From Macrostomum hystrix (lineage: Eukaryota > Platyhelminthes > Macrostomidae), in the NCBI GenBank assembly GCA_950097015.1, contig CATNEN010000038.1:682001-746000 (forward strand): 64,000 nt of DNA. The letters run 5' to 3'. Each line of letters opens with the position of its first letter. The stretch's first letter is position 1. Below the pieces are notes generated by a model. The model searched no databases. It was not told the DNA's origin and worked only from the letters and a program-made list of their open reading frames with translations. A program made the translations under genes and the position numbers. Below, one piece after another: positions 35,201-44,744 of this stretch.

Positions 35201-35401
35201 GTGGGAGAGGTAGTACTGATCTCCAGCGAGGCCCACCAACCCAGGCTGAAGTGGAAGCTGGGAGTGATTGAAGAGGTAAAGCCTGGTCGGGACGGTGTCG
35301 TGCGGTCTGCGATCCTGAGGGTTGCTGGAGCGAGGGATTCCCGGCGATGGGAGCGTCTCAGGCGACCAATCCAAGCTCTCGTTCCGCTTGAAATAACCTA
35401 A
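32241..35401 (+). pseudogene. BEL/Pao gag-pol with deletion and frameshift
   Basis: The first frame starts at ATG 32241 (MVLSKDELAA) and stops at 34610. It carries the BEL gag domain (VPTFEGEISTWQSFWDQF, KFNYLMASL) and then jumps at about 32935-32945 into the segment that normally follows reverse transcriptase (KVLGIPWDAAKDTL, LFDPLGLLSPAVTL). RNase H-type sequence (SDASECAYAAAVY, ARLELFGALILARL, WTDSMNALQWI) and the integrase zinc region (CVTC) follow. The rest of the integrase core lies in another frame up to 35401 (VGLDYAGP, VISDNARTF, WWGGFWERLVG). One frameshift near 34425 separates the two frames. The CCHC motif, aspartic protease and reverse transcriptase are missing, so movement would need enzymes from another element. 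Confidence 0.85.
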
Positions 35402-35675
35402 GAATTTTCGTGTTTGGTCTGCCGAAAGTTTCAAAGTTTTCCGTTTTTTCTATCGCTTGCTAACTTCTCAATCCTTCGGTTATTTAACTTTGTTTTTTCT
35501 TATACGCTAATCGCTAGCTACAAGCATACTCATTTTCTTTGATATTTATACATGCAAAATGCAACTCACTATTTTGGTTAAGGTTTCAATATTCATGCTG
35601 CTTATTTTTCCTTTCCTTTCATTTTTTTTCACTTTGTCTATGGTATTTTTACCTTGCTCAAAAGACAACGTCTTT

Positions 35676-35684
35676 TGGGGGGAG
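35676..35684 (+). promoter_or_regulatory. Polypurine tract of the BEL element
   Basis: TGGGGGGAG directly precedes the 3' LTR and is the expected plus-strand primer site. Confidence 0.75.
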
Positions 35685-35909
35685 TGTTGCGAAAATCCGA
35701 CCCTCAGACTTGTTTCTTACTCTGGTACCCCATGCCTGCGCGTGTGGGGTGGGTGACATATTGGTTTTTTGCTCTGCCTACACCCCCTGCCCCCCAGTAT
35801 ATGTACATTGTTCATCACCCTCTCAGTTCAATATTATTTAAATATAAGGTCTGCGAACTGCAGCATGACTCGACAGTTTTATTCTAAGCAAACAGCTATT
35901 TCCACAACA
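35685..35909 (+). repeat. BEL element 3' LTR
   Basis: Same 225-bp sequence as 31595-31819 with about four base differences, the clustered ones near 35796-35806. Confidence 0.93.
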
Positions 35910-35958
35910 GATGAATCAGTTGACGAATCTATTGACGAATCTGTTGATGAATCAGTTG

Positions 35959-36249
35959 ATGAATCTTGAAAGTTTTAATGTGAATATTTTATATTTGCAC
36001 AAAAAAAAGTCTTTGTTGTACTATCTTTTTCAAAGATTTAAACATATGGACGAGATTTTGTTCACTACAACCGAAGGAACATTTTTATTCTACGTCCTTT
36101 GTCCTACAAAATATTTCAATTGCGACGAAAAAAAAATTTTAAACAGAGAAAGAAAATACTTTGAAACGTTTTATATGGCCGATTGGAAATGTTTGTATTT
36201 CTACCGAACAGAAAGTAGCATAAAAATCCTACAACTTAAATTTACTTGA
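35959..36249 (+). CDS. Unrecognised small ORF, copy A
   Basis: 96 codons from an ATG formed by the VDES repeat remnant in another frame. The protein is rich in Phe, Tyr, Lys and Asn (LLYYLFQRFKHMDEILFT, GTFLFYVLCPTKYFNCDE, YMADW). I do not recognise it. A close copy lies at 51755-52024, where the frame is also open but without an ATG. It may be the end of a protein of the Polinton-like remnant. It is more AT-rich than the neighbouring ADAM gene. Confidence 0.35.
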   Translation: MNLESFNVNILYLHKKKSLLYYLFQRFKHMDEILFTTTEGTFLFYVLCPTKYFNCDEKKILNRERKYFETFYMADWKCLYFYRTESSIKILQLKFT

Positions 36250-36665
36250 GTGGGTCTCGTGGTGTTTAAATTAATAGAGAAATAATTTAGTCGTTTGTCA
36301 TGCCTTTAAGTCATTCGAGAGGCATTTTCGTACTTCGAGAGGCATTTGAGTCATTGCATTGTTTGCAAAATTTAAAGGCTGAATTTTCAAACTAAGGCTG
36401 TGACCTAGCAGACGGTGACTGCGGCGAAATTTTTATACTTCTACCGAACAGAAAGTAGCATAAAAATCCTACAACTAAAATTTACTTGAGTGGGTCTCGT
36501 GGTGTTTAAATTAGTAGAGAAATAATTTAGCCATTTGTCATGCGTTTCAGTCATTCGAGAGGTATTTTACTACTTCGAGAGGCATTTGAGTCATTGCATT
36601 GTGTGCAAAATTTAAAGGCTGAATTTTTTAAACTAAGGCTGTGACCTAGCAGACGGTGACTGCGG
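36199..36665. repeat. 240-bp tandem duplication in copy A only
   Basis: The segment beginning TTCTACCGAACAGAAAG at 36199 recurs at 36439, with a 240-bp period. Each copy ends with the bases that encode the last codons and stop of the ADAM gene (GTGACCTAGCAGACGG on the plus strand). Copy B has a single copy from about 51976. Confidence 0.9.
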
Positions 36666-39600
36666 CGGCTGCCAAGCTGGCCAGGCTTATCAGGATGGCG
36701 GCGGAAACTCCGCCGGTTCTCAGGCCGTCACTAAACGGTCCGGGCGGACCGCTGTCAAAGCTGCCACCGTTGCCGGCGAACTTGCAGTCGGGCGGGGCGA
36801 ATCCTGCCGGACAGTGGCAGTATCCGCGCGAGTTCACGATGCCACCGTTTTGGCAGGTGACATTGCCAGCCACAGCGGTTCGGGCACGAATATCCGAGGT
36901 GGATTGGCAAAGTCCGGCTAGGCACATTTGCTCGTCGTTACGGTTTCCGCAACGCGCACCGTCTGGCACTCGATCGGGTGCGTGCACCGCCGGACGGTAG
37001 CTGCAAAAGGCATAGCCGCACGTTTCTGGACCTCTCCCGGTTACAGTCGAACCGCAGTTCGCCAAATACGGAATCGGGAAACCATTTTCGGCAGGCGCAA
37101 AGTTGGCGCACATTGCCATATCACAGTCCGTGAGTCTTAACGGGCACCAGGATCTCTGCAAGCGGTGAAGAAGTAGCTCGTGTGATGGTTAATTAATTGG
37201 TGAACTAGACAGCGAATCAGAATCGCTCAGGAGGAAGAGACGCAATAAATAGTGAGGTGAGCCTGACGGCTGACTTAAAAGGCAGTCAATATCGTTTTGC
37301 AGGAAAATAAGCAATTCAATCAAAGTGAATACAAGCGTTAGTAGCTTTAAGAGCTTCCGAGAGTGATGGAATTCCTCAGACTCACGGCATCCTGTGCCGA
37401 CGGTCCCCAGAGTAACTGACACTGAGTCTGGGCGGAGCCGCACAGACCGTTGGCGCAGAAGTTGCTGCCGCACGGTGTCCCGTCTCGGGCAGTGAAATCG
37501 TCCGGGCAGGTTGAGTTGACGCCGTTACAGAATTCCGGCAGGTCGCATTCTCCTTTGGCGGCGCGGCAGACGGTGCCAGTCGGGCGCGGCTGACAGACAG
37601 TCAGGTCGCAGCAGCGCCCCGCGGCGCAGGTAGCGGATTCGGCCAGCTGGCAGGAGGTGGCGTTGCAGCAGGCGTTGCCTCTGTGAAATGATTGGTGAGC
37701 TGATAGCTAACAACTTCTTTGCTACCTGTGACACAAAGCTCGAGACTTTGGATCTTGTTAGTTTCAAAATAGATGAAAAAGATGTAGAAAAAATATCTAT
37801 ATTGCACCGAAATCCACTTGGCACAGCCGCAGCTATTGCGCAGCGCTTCCAAATACTATGTGTACAGCTGTTCAGACTGTGTACTGAGTGCTGCCACTCC
37901 TACCGAAATTTCCACGCCAGCAGATGTTGCTAGTCAATTTATATTTCCTTATTCCTTTCGGGCTGCGATTCGGACTCCCGAACTACTCAGACGGAGTTGT
38001 CTTTCAATGTGCGGCAGTCACTTTTTGTAGGTATTCGTTTTTTATAGCACACACGACACGCAAAAATAGCTCGTAGGAAGAATTAGTAGAGCATAAAATG
38101 AACAATTGCAAGAGGGCTGCGGGCAATGGCTCATCATTTGGCGACACTAGACCCCCAGCCAGCGAGGAGGTAATTCGGCCCATTTCCCTGACTCCCGAGC
38201 ACACCTACTCACACAGGTGTGTACATCTGCAATCAATTTCTCATCATCAGGCAGTGTAGACTGTCACTGTGCCCTGGAGGTTGGCCCCCAAAGACGCAAA
38301 TTGCACTACAAGCCCCAAGCCTTCTATCCGCGGCTGCGGGCCAAATTAATAAGTGAAAGTAATTCTAACCTGAGTTGTTCGGCAGCCAAGTGAAAAGTGA
38401 AAAATCCCAAGATTGGTTCAGATTGAAGAAGTCAAATCCCAGTTGACTGAGTACCCAGACCTACTCATCGCCTGCACCGCCACGACAACCGGCCTCGCCG
38501 CCGCAGTCGCAGGCCTCGCCGGGTTCCAGCAGGCCGTTGCCGCAGACCGCTTTTGGCCAATCTGCGGCTACTGGCAGGCGAAGCCCGCCCGGTTTGTCGG
38601 TCTCCGGTCTCGGCAACAGCAGGCAGTGACGGACGCCGGAATCCAGGAAGCCCAGCAGGGCGCGTACTGAGCAGGACGACCAGCCGATGCCGCGCCAGTC
38701 GCTGTCAGTCTGCATTGTGGCGCCCATCATGCAGGCTGAGTAGGGACAGTTGCAGTCCCGTCCTGGATATTCGTGATCGTGCTGGACGCCCAGGTTGTGG
38801 GCCAGTTCGTGTGCCATGGTCAGCCCGATGCCGTGAGCCCACTGGCGAGTCTGGGGGAGTGCAGTCGGTGATATCAGAGATATTCGATATTCGGGATACC
38901 AGATTAGGGAGACAGGGAAACAGAGATTAGGGGGATGAGGACCCGAGATTAGGGAGACAGGGAAACAGAGATTAGGGAGGCCTGTTAGACCTGTTAGACG
39001 TGTCTATCCCCCCAATAGAGATTAGAGACACTAGGGGATAAAGAATAGGGAGACTGGAGATCGAGAGAGGAATTGAAAAAGAGGGTACTGGTCTCCCAAT
39101 TCATTCTAATATAGGGATTAGTGTTTTCTACTGGAAGCCAGTTTGTTAGTTACTTACAACGCTGAGGCCAGCGCAATTCAATGAAGATAAAATTGACATT
39201 GTTTTGCATATGTTTCCTGTGGAGGCAATGCCAGATGTGGAGCCGTAGCTTTCTCTTCCACTGAAATTTGAGTTGATGAAGGTTTAAATATAGGTTTTGG
39301 CTATGCACTCGTAATTTGGTACCCGACCGAATTGTCCATTAGAAGTGTCTAGTAGATGGGAGTCTGGTAGGTTAAAGTATTGTCGATAAGAGAGTCTTGT
39401 AGCCATGTATCCATGGGACCCTTTTGTATAATAGAGTCTGGTAGACTGAAGTATTTTGGATGAGAGAGTCTGGTAGACTGGACTCTTTTGGATGAGAGAG
39501 TCTGGTAGACTGGAGTGTCTTGGATGAGAGAGTCTGGTAGACTGGACTCTTTTGGATGAGAGAGTCTGGTAGACTGGACTCTTTTGGATGAGAGAGTCTG

Positions 39601-42600
39601 GTAGACTGGAGTCTTTTGGAAAAGAGATTCTGGTATAGATTAAAGCATTGCCAATAAGATCGGAGTCTTTTGTAGAAGGCAATGTGCTATCGGCTGTAGT
39701 CTTGCACATAGACAGTGAGCACTCAAGGCTATCCAATCAGCTCACTTAAGCAGGTGCACACAGTCGTAGTCCACTTCTTTCGGAATCGTCAGTGAATATG
39801 TCTTTATTAACTCCAGCGTGTCGCCCGGATTCCGAGTTGTCGGATTGGCGAAATCGAAGCCAGAAATTGTACTGCTATGAATTTCCAGCGTGCTGACTAC
39901 TACATAAATGTCGAAGCGGCGAAATAACTGCAGAAATAGCGAAAAGATGCCTCTTATACTGCTTTAAGTACGGTGCGAAAAACTAACTGCAGCTTTATAT
40001 ATCCATAATTTCTATGTGCAGTTTTTTAGAGTGTAAAAATAAAAATTGCAGGAGGGCTGCGGGCAATGGCACATCATTTGGTGACAGGTGACACTAGACT
40101 CGCAGCCAGCGAGGAGGCAACTCTGACCTGGGTATCACCTGGTAGACATGGGTATCTCCTGTTAGAAATGTGTATCACACGATAGACATGGGTATCACCT
40201 GTTAGACATTGGTATCACCTGTTAGACATTGGTATCACCTGTTAGACACTATACTCACATTGTTGACGATTCCAATAATGCTCTGTACCGCATCAATCAC
40301 AGCCGATGACTTCGAGGAGTGCATTTTGTACTGCAATTAAAAGTGAGCAGCTGGACTATTACTCTAATTAAGTACTCTAGTTAAGTTATTCTTGGGACCT
40401 AAATTAAGCCAACGTTTTTTCACATTGGAAACGCTAACGCTAAACGCTAAACGCCCTCTAGTATCCATGGTTACCCCAATGGAAAACAATATATCTCTAA
40501 ACTTTACGCATTCAACAACTATTAATTTAATTATTTTTAATTATTATAATATATATCAATAGTTATAAATAAAACCATAAACTTACTCATGAATTAGAAT
40601 GTGCATGTAATGAATAATTCATCACCATGTCACGGACAAAAAGAGCCGGGGTGAGTCGATTGCCTCGCCTAATGTCCATCGTATACCCTCATGACCTGGC
40701 CTAATGTCTATTGTACACCCTCATGACCTGGCCTAATGTCTATTGTACACCCTCATGACCTGGCCTAATATCTATTGTGCACCCTCTTGACCTGGCCTAA
40801 TGTCTATTGTACACCCTCTTGACCTGGCCTAATGTCGATGGTTATCCCTCAAGTCTTTCCAAAGCTTGTTGTTATTGTAATTATGTGTTTTAATATCATA
40901 AAATTATCAATGTTACACTCACAAACCCATTGTCAGCGATGAGGTAGAGCTGCATAATGAATGGGCCGCCACGACTGAGCACCTTCCTGCTATGGTCCAG
41001 CTTTATGGACCGGGTCTCGGACCTTGCGGAGCGCCGGTGCCTCTGTATTTGAGTTTTGAACAAGCAAAGGCCAGTAGAATTAACGGAATTGATTCAGTCA
41101 GTCTGTCTGTGTTAGCTTGATCAGTCCATGGACTGGGTGCCGTCACACTCACTCAAATTTCTATCCGAGCTAATGCTGCTAATGCTGCTAATGCGGTTAG
41201 GAGTCCGAAGCTCTGCGCCAAAACCTCCTGAGCATACGCTTTCAATGTTGGGTCACCAAGAAGCATTGAATTTGCAAAGCTAAGCCTTATCTATATAACT
41301 CTTGATTTTTAACTGGCTAACATGATCAAGCTGAACAGCAACTTGACACTTGAATGGCACCAGTCATAAATACTTTTTGCTATTCTGCCCCATTCTATCT
41401 GTTGGTCAGCTTTATCAACAATGGGAATAGCCATCCATCTGACATTATCCTTGATCCTTGGCATATACTTATAGAATAATGAGTCACTTTCAAAATTGGG
41501 CTCTTGAACTTTATTATTCCAAATAATGGCTTACCTGTAATAAAACGCTGCCACCAAGCATTTTGGTCAGTTGCTGTGGACTTACTGGAAGTTATGGTGA
41601 AACCCATCTACTTAATCATTGAGCATCTCAATCTATTTCTAAAATGATGTAAATGAAAACAAAAATCATACTCACGTGCAGCAATCCGCTTATTCAGCAC
41701 GTCATAGGCCGATTCCAATGCTTTATGCTGCTTCCAACCGACACTTGATGGATACAAGTTGAGCTGGTACACCTGCCAGCTTGAGTCACGCAGCCGCATG
41801 CGATGCCCGGTGGCTTGAATATAGCCCAGGTGAGTGATGTTGATTGACAGCGTGCCACTGTCAATGAGGGTTGGATTCAGCTGTCCGTGTAAATGATCTG
41901 CATGGCTGTCTGTTCTGGTGGGTCTGTTCTGGGCTGTCTGATCTGGGCTGTCTGCTCAGGGTTGTCTGCTCTGGGGTGTGTGCAGTATCTGGGGTGTCTG
42001 TTCTGGGGTGTCTGTTCTGGGGTGTCTGATCTGGGCTGTCTGTTCTGGTGTGTCTGTTCTGGGGTGTCTGATCTGGGCTGTCTGATCTGGGCTGTCTGTT
42101 CTGGGGTGTCTGATCTGGGCTGTCTGCTCTGAACTCTCTGTTCTGGGCTGTCTTCTGGGGTGTCTGTTCTGGGCTGGGGTGTCTGTTCTGGGCTGCCTGA
42201 TCTGGGGTGTCTGTTCTGGAGTGTCTGTTCTGGAGTGTCTGTTCTGTAGTGTCTGTTCTGGAGTGTCTGTTTTGGAGTGTCTATTCTGGATTGTCTGTTC
42301 TAAAGTGTGTGCTCGGGAGTCTGTGTTTTGAGTGTCTGTTCTGGAGTGTCTCTTTTGGAGTGTCTGTTCTGGAGTGTCTGTTCTGGAGTGTCTGTTCTCT
42401 GCTGTTTGATCTGGGGTGTCTGTTTTGGGGTGTTTGTACCTGGCTGTCTGATCTGGCGTTTCTGTTGTGGGGTGTCTTTCTGAGCTGTCTGTTCTCTGCT
42501 GTCTGATATGGGGTGTCTGTTCTGGGGTGTCTGATCTGCATATCTGTATGTTCTTGAGTGTATGTTCTGGGTCTCCGTTCTCACCGCAGCAGGTCAGAGC

Positions 42601-44098
42601 AGAGTGACACAAGGCCTGGCTGAGTCTCATTGCCCAACTGGGCAGTCCCAGACTCAATCGGCCACGCTGAGTAGTGGCACTGAGAGCGATGTCGCGATTT
42701 TCTGGCCTGTGATCGATTCCCCACGATTAGAACTGGGAACTCTTCAGGTCTGGAAAAGTATTTAACAGAATGCTGTTACAAAGAGGCTTGCAGCAATAGG
42801 TCGTATTCAGGCTTCATCAAAAAGTATAAAAGTGTATTAGTGCGTACCTTCTCACCGCCAGGTAGAATGAGAACCGGCGCAGCGATGGCATAGCAACAAT
42901 CTCAAGGACCAAATTTCTGCCGATTTTCTGAAGCGGTGAAATCGATTTCACATTTCGAACCGATTTTAAACCTCTGGTGTGTACCAGCTGGCACAGCCTT
43001 CTGCCGACAGGGGCACCATTCACCGACAGGGCAACCTTCCACTGACAGGGCAACCTTCCTCTGACAGGGCTACCTTTCACTGACCGGGCTACCTTCCACT
43101 GACAGGGCAACCTTGCACTGAGAGGGCTACCTTCCAACTACTCAACTGAACAAAGATTCATATGTAGGCTTCACCTTCTAGCCTTTTGTTGGTGCAAAAT
43201 TTCAACGCAATGAGGTTAGTAACAGTATGAGTGATGGCATTTGATGACACAGAACATATGCATCTGTTCCAATTTGCTCATCGTTAACGATTGTGCACAA
43301 TCGCTTAAATTTAAATTTCTTTGCTTCCGTAGCTGAACAACTGATATTTAGCCATTGCTCGGCAAGGAAAATGCTGGTATTAAAACAGCCTGCCGAGTGC
43401 AGCTCACAGCATGTGCATTGTGCGAACAAGTGTTCCGTATGGCCAGCTACGGCCCTATATCCAAATCTAACTGCATGTTCTACTTAGCATCTGATACTCT
43501 GATCACTCATTCGACAGACTGTGCTGCATGTTCTACTTAGCATCGGATGAGTCATTTGACAGACTGTGCTGCATGTTCTACTTAGCATCTGATGAGTCAT
43601 TTGACAGACTGTGCTGCATGTTCTACTTAGCATCTGATGAGTCATTTGACAGACTGTGCTGCATGTTCTACTTAGCATCTGATGAGTCATTCGACAGACT
43701 GTGCTGCATGTTCTACTTAGCATCGGATGAGTCATTTGACAGACTGTGCTGCATGTTCTACTTAGCATCTGATGAGTCATTTGACAGACTGTGCTGCATG
43801 TTCTACTTAGCATCTGATGAGTCATTTGACAGACTGTGCTGCATGTTCTACTTAGCATCTGATGAGTCATTTGACAGACTGTGCTGCATGTTCTACTTAG
43901 CATCTGATGAGTCATTTGACAGACTGTGCTGCATGTTCTACTTAGCATCTGATGAGTCATTCGACAGACTATGCTGCATCTTCTGCTTAGCATCTGATGA
44001 GTCATTTGAAAGACTGCGTTCGACTGCGTGCAGTTTTAGCAAAAAGAATCGGTTTGTTTTTCGTGTTCATTCCCGCTACAATCAGTAGCAGCAGCAGC

Positions 44099-44144
<46 letters not shown>

Positions 44145-44744
44145 GAAGCAGCAGAAGCAGCAGCAACAGCAGCAGCAGCAGTAAGCACACAGAAGCCCAT
44201 CTAGCTACTGGAGTTGGCCCGTAAATGTGCCTTAGATGGTTTCCGGGAATTTCAAGCATTTACCAAGCCAAACCCCTCCAGCTCACGAACAGATGAAGAA
44301 ACATTTATGTCATTGTTGTAACATTTAGTTCAATCATTTTAGATTTTGCTTACCCGGCTTGGCTGAACTTCTTGACCATCGTTGACCTGAAATGTTCTCA
44401 CCTTGGCCAGCAAGGTTAACGGCCTGGTTGAGTCCGCTGAAATTGCAGTTTAGAAAGTTAGAAATTCAGTAGCAATGATTGCTTTTGTAGCTTTCTAGCA
44501 TGTAATTTTGTAAAAAATGCTCGCTAATTACTTTTGAATTGTTATGTCATTTCAATACTCATTTCAATTCATTTCAATCATTTCAATTAATACATTTAAA
44601 ACTGAGCACATTCAAAATATTTATAATGATTGTGAGCACTGAGTACTTACCAATTGTGCAGTTGGAACACAGCAGGATGATAAATTTAGCAATTAATGTG
44701 ATACAAAGAAGGCTATGGAATTCTCTGGTGTGACTTATTGTCAT
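36646..44744 (-). CDS. ADAM metalloprotease-disintegrin, copy A
   Basis: Thirteen exons in transcript order: 44744-44651, 44436-44354, 42927-42848, 42749-42585, 41914-41676, 41584-41535, 41042-40923, 40330-40259, 39927-39746, 39260-39158, 38850-38465, 37680-37386 and 37155-36646. Phases agree and give 792 residues. In order: a signal peptide (1 to about 32); a prodomain with CHYSAW; a furin-type site RHRR (238-241); a metalloprotease domain with the zinc site HELAHNLGVQHD (410-421) and Met-turn CMM (436-438); a disintegrin domain (VCGNGLLEPGEACDCG to CDLPEFCNG); a Cys-rich region; an EGF-like module (about 720-750); and a hydrophobic C-terminus (773-792) with no tail. Catalytic residues are intact, so an active surface protease is predicted. 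Exon 5's acceptor lies in a minisatellite and is the least certain boundary. Exon 3 uses a weak GTACGC donor. Confidence 0.88.
37821..37935. mobile_element. SINE family 2 fragment, ADAM copy A intron
   Basis: GCACAGCCGCAGCTATTGCGC and CTGTTCAG...ACTGAG blocks match the complete copy at 30540-30791. The same fragment is at 53355-53465 in copy B, so it predates the duplication. Confidence 0.65.
38115..38345 (-). mobile_element. SINE family 1 fragment, ADAM copy A intron
   Basis: Shares CAGCGAGGAGG, ACTCACACAGGTGTGTACAT and CTGTGCCCTGGAGGTTGGC blocks with the copy at 21925-22300. The equivalent in copy B is 53656-53886. A shorter piece of the family is at 40045-40115 (copy B 55509-55579). Confidence 0.65.
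39425..39635. repeat. 32-bp minisatellite in ADAM copy A intron 9
   Basis: Units containing GAGAGAGTCTGGTAGACTGG. Copy A has one unit more than copy B. Confidence 0.88.
40130..40250. repeat. 20-bp repeat in ADAM copy A intron 8
   Basis: About six units of GGTATCACCTGTTAGACATT, with early variants. The last unit abuts the splice donor of exon 8. Confidence 0.85.
40670..40850. repeat. 32-bp minisatellite in ADAM copy A intron 7
   Basis: Units containing GACCTGGCCTAATGTCTATT and GTACACCCTCAT. Copy B (about 56140-56345) has one unit more. Confidence 0.88.
41905..42560. repeat. Minisatellite abutting ADAM copy A exon 5
   Basis: About 45 short units of the TGTCTGTTCTGGGG/TGTCTGATCTGGGC type (about 14-15 bp). 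On the gene strand each unit reads CCAGAACAGACA and so offers AG acceptor sites. The last units merge with exon 5. Confidence 0.9.
43471..44013. repeat. 45-bp minisatellite in ADAM copy A intron 2
   Basis: Twelve units beginning CTGCATGTTCTACTTAGC and containing GATGAGTCATTTGACAGACT. The first is longer and the last is altered (CTGCATCTTCTGC). Because 45 is a multiple of three, both strands stay open (MFYLASDESFDRLCC-type ORF), but no gene is implied. Copy B has eight units. Confidence 0.93.
44083..44182. repeat. CAG microsatellite in ADAM copy A intron 2
   Basis: About 33 triplets, mainly CAG with TAG, CAA and AAG interruptions. The equivalent at 59420-59519 appears the same length. Confidence 0.92.

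Larger units (their letters stand above)
31595..35909 (+). mobile_element. BEL/Pao LTR retrotransposon, internally deleted
   Basis: 4,315 bp bounded by 225-bp LTRs and the 5-bp target duplication GATGA (31590-31594 and 35910-35914). A primer-binding site adjoins the 5' LTR and a purine tract adjoins the 3' LTR. The internal region has gag, RNase H and integrase, but no protease or reverse transcriptase, which accounts for the short length relative to full BEL elements (usually 5.5-7 kb). By eye the LTRs differ at about 4 of 225 positions, so the insertion is fairly recent. Confidence 0.92.

Noticed and set aside
39284..39736. 150-codon minus ORF (SLPDSLIQKSPVYQT repeats)
   Set aside because: Intronic 32-bp minisatellite reading; it is shorter in the other ADAM copy by whole repeat units.
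41676..41897. ADAM exon 5 starting at the CATGCAG acceptor (41898-41899)
   Set aside because: It would leave exon 4 and exon 5 out of phase in the frame that contains CHYSAW. The acceptor 17 bases further upstream restores phase.
43528..44088. 186-codon ORF (MFYLASDESFDRLCC repeats) and the minus-strand partner
   Set aside because: A 45-bp intronic repeat, open on both strands, that changes by whole units between duplicates and lies inside ADAM intron 2.
44002..44259. Poly-Leu and poly-Ser ORFs over the CAG run
   Set aside because: Trinucleotide repeat inside an ADAM intron with no other coding evidence.
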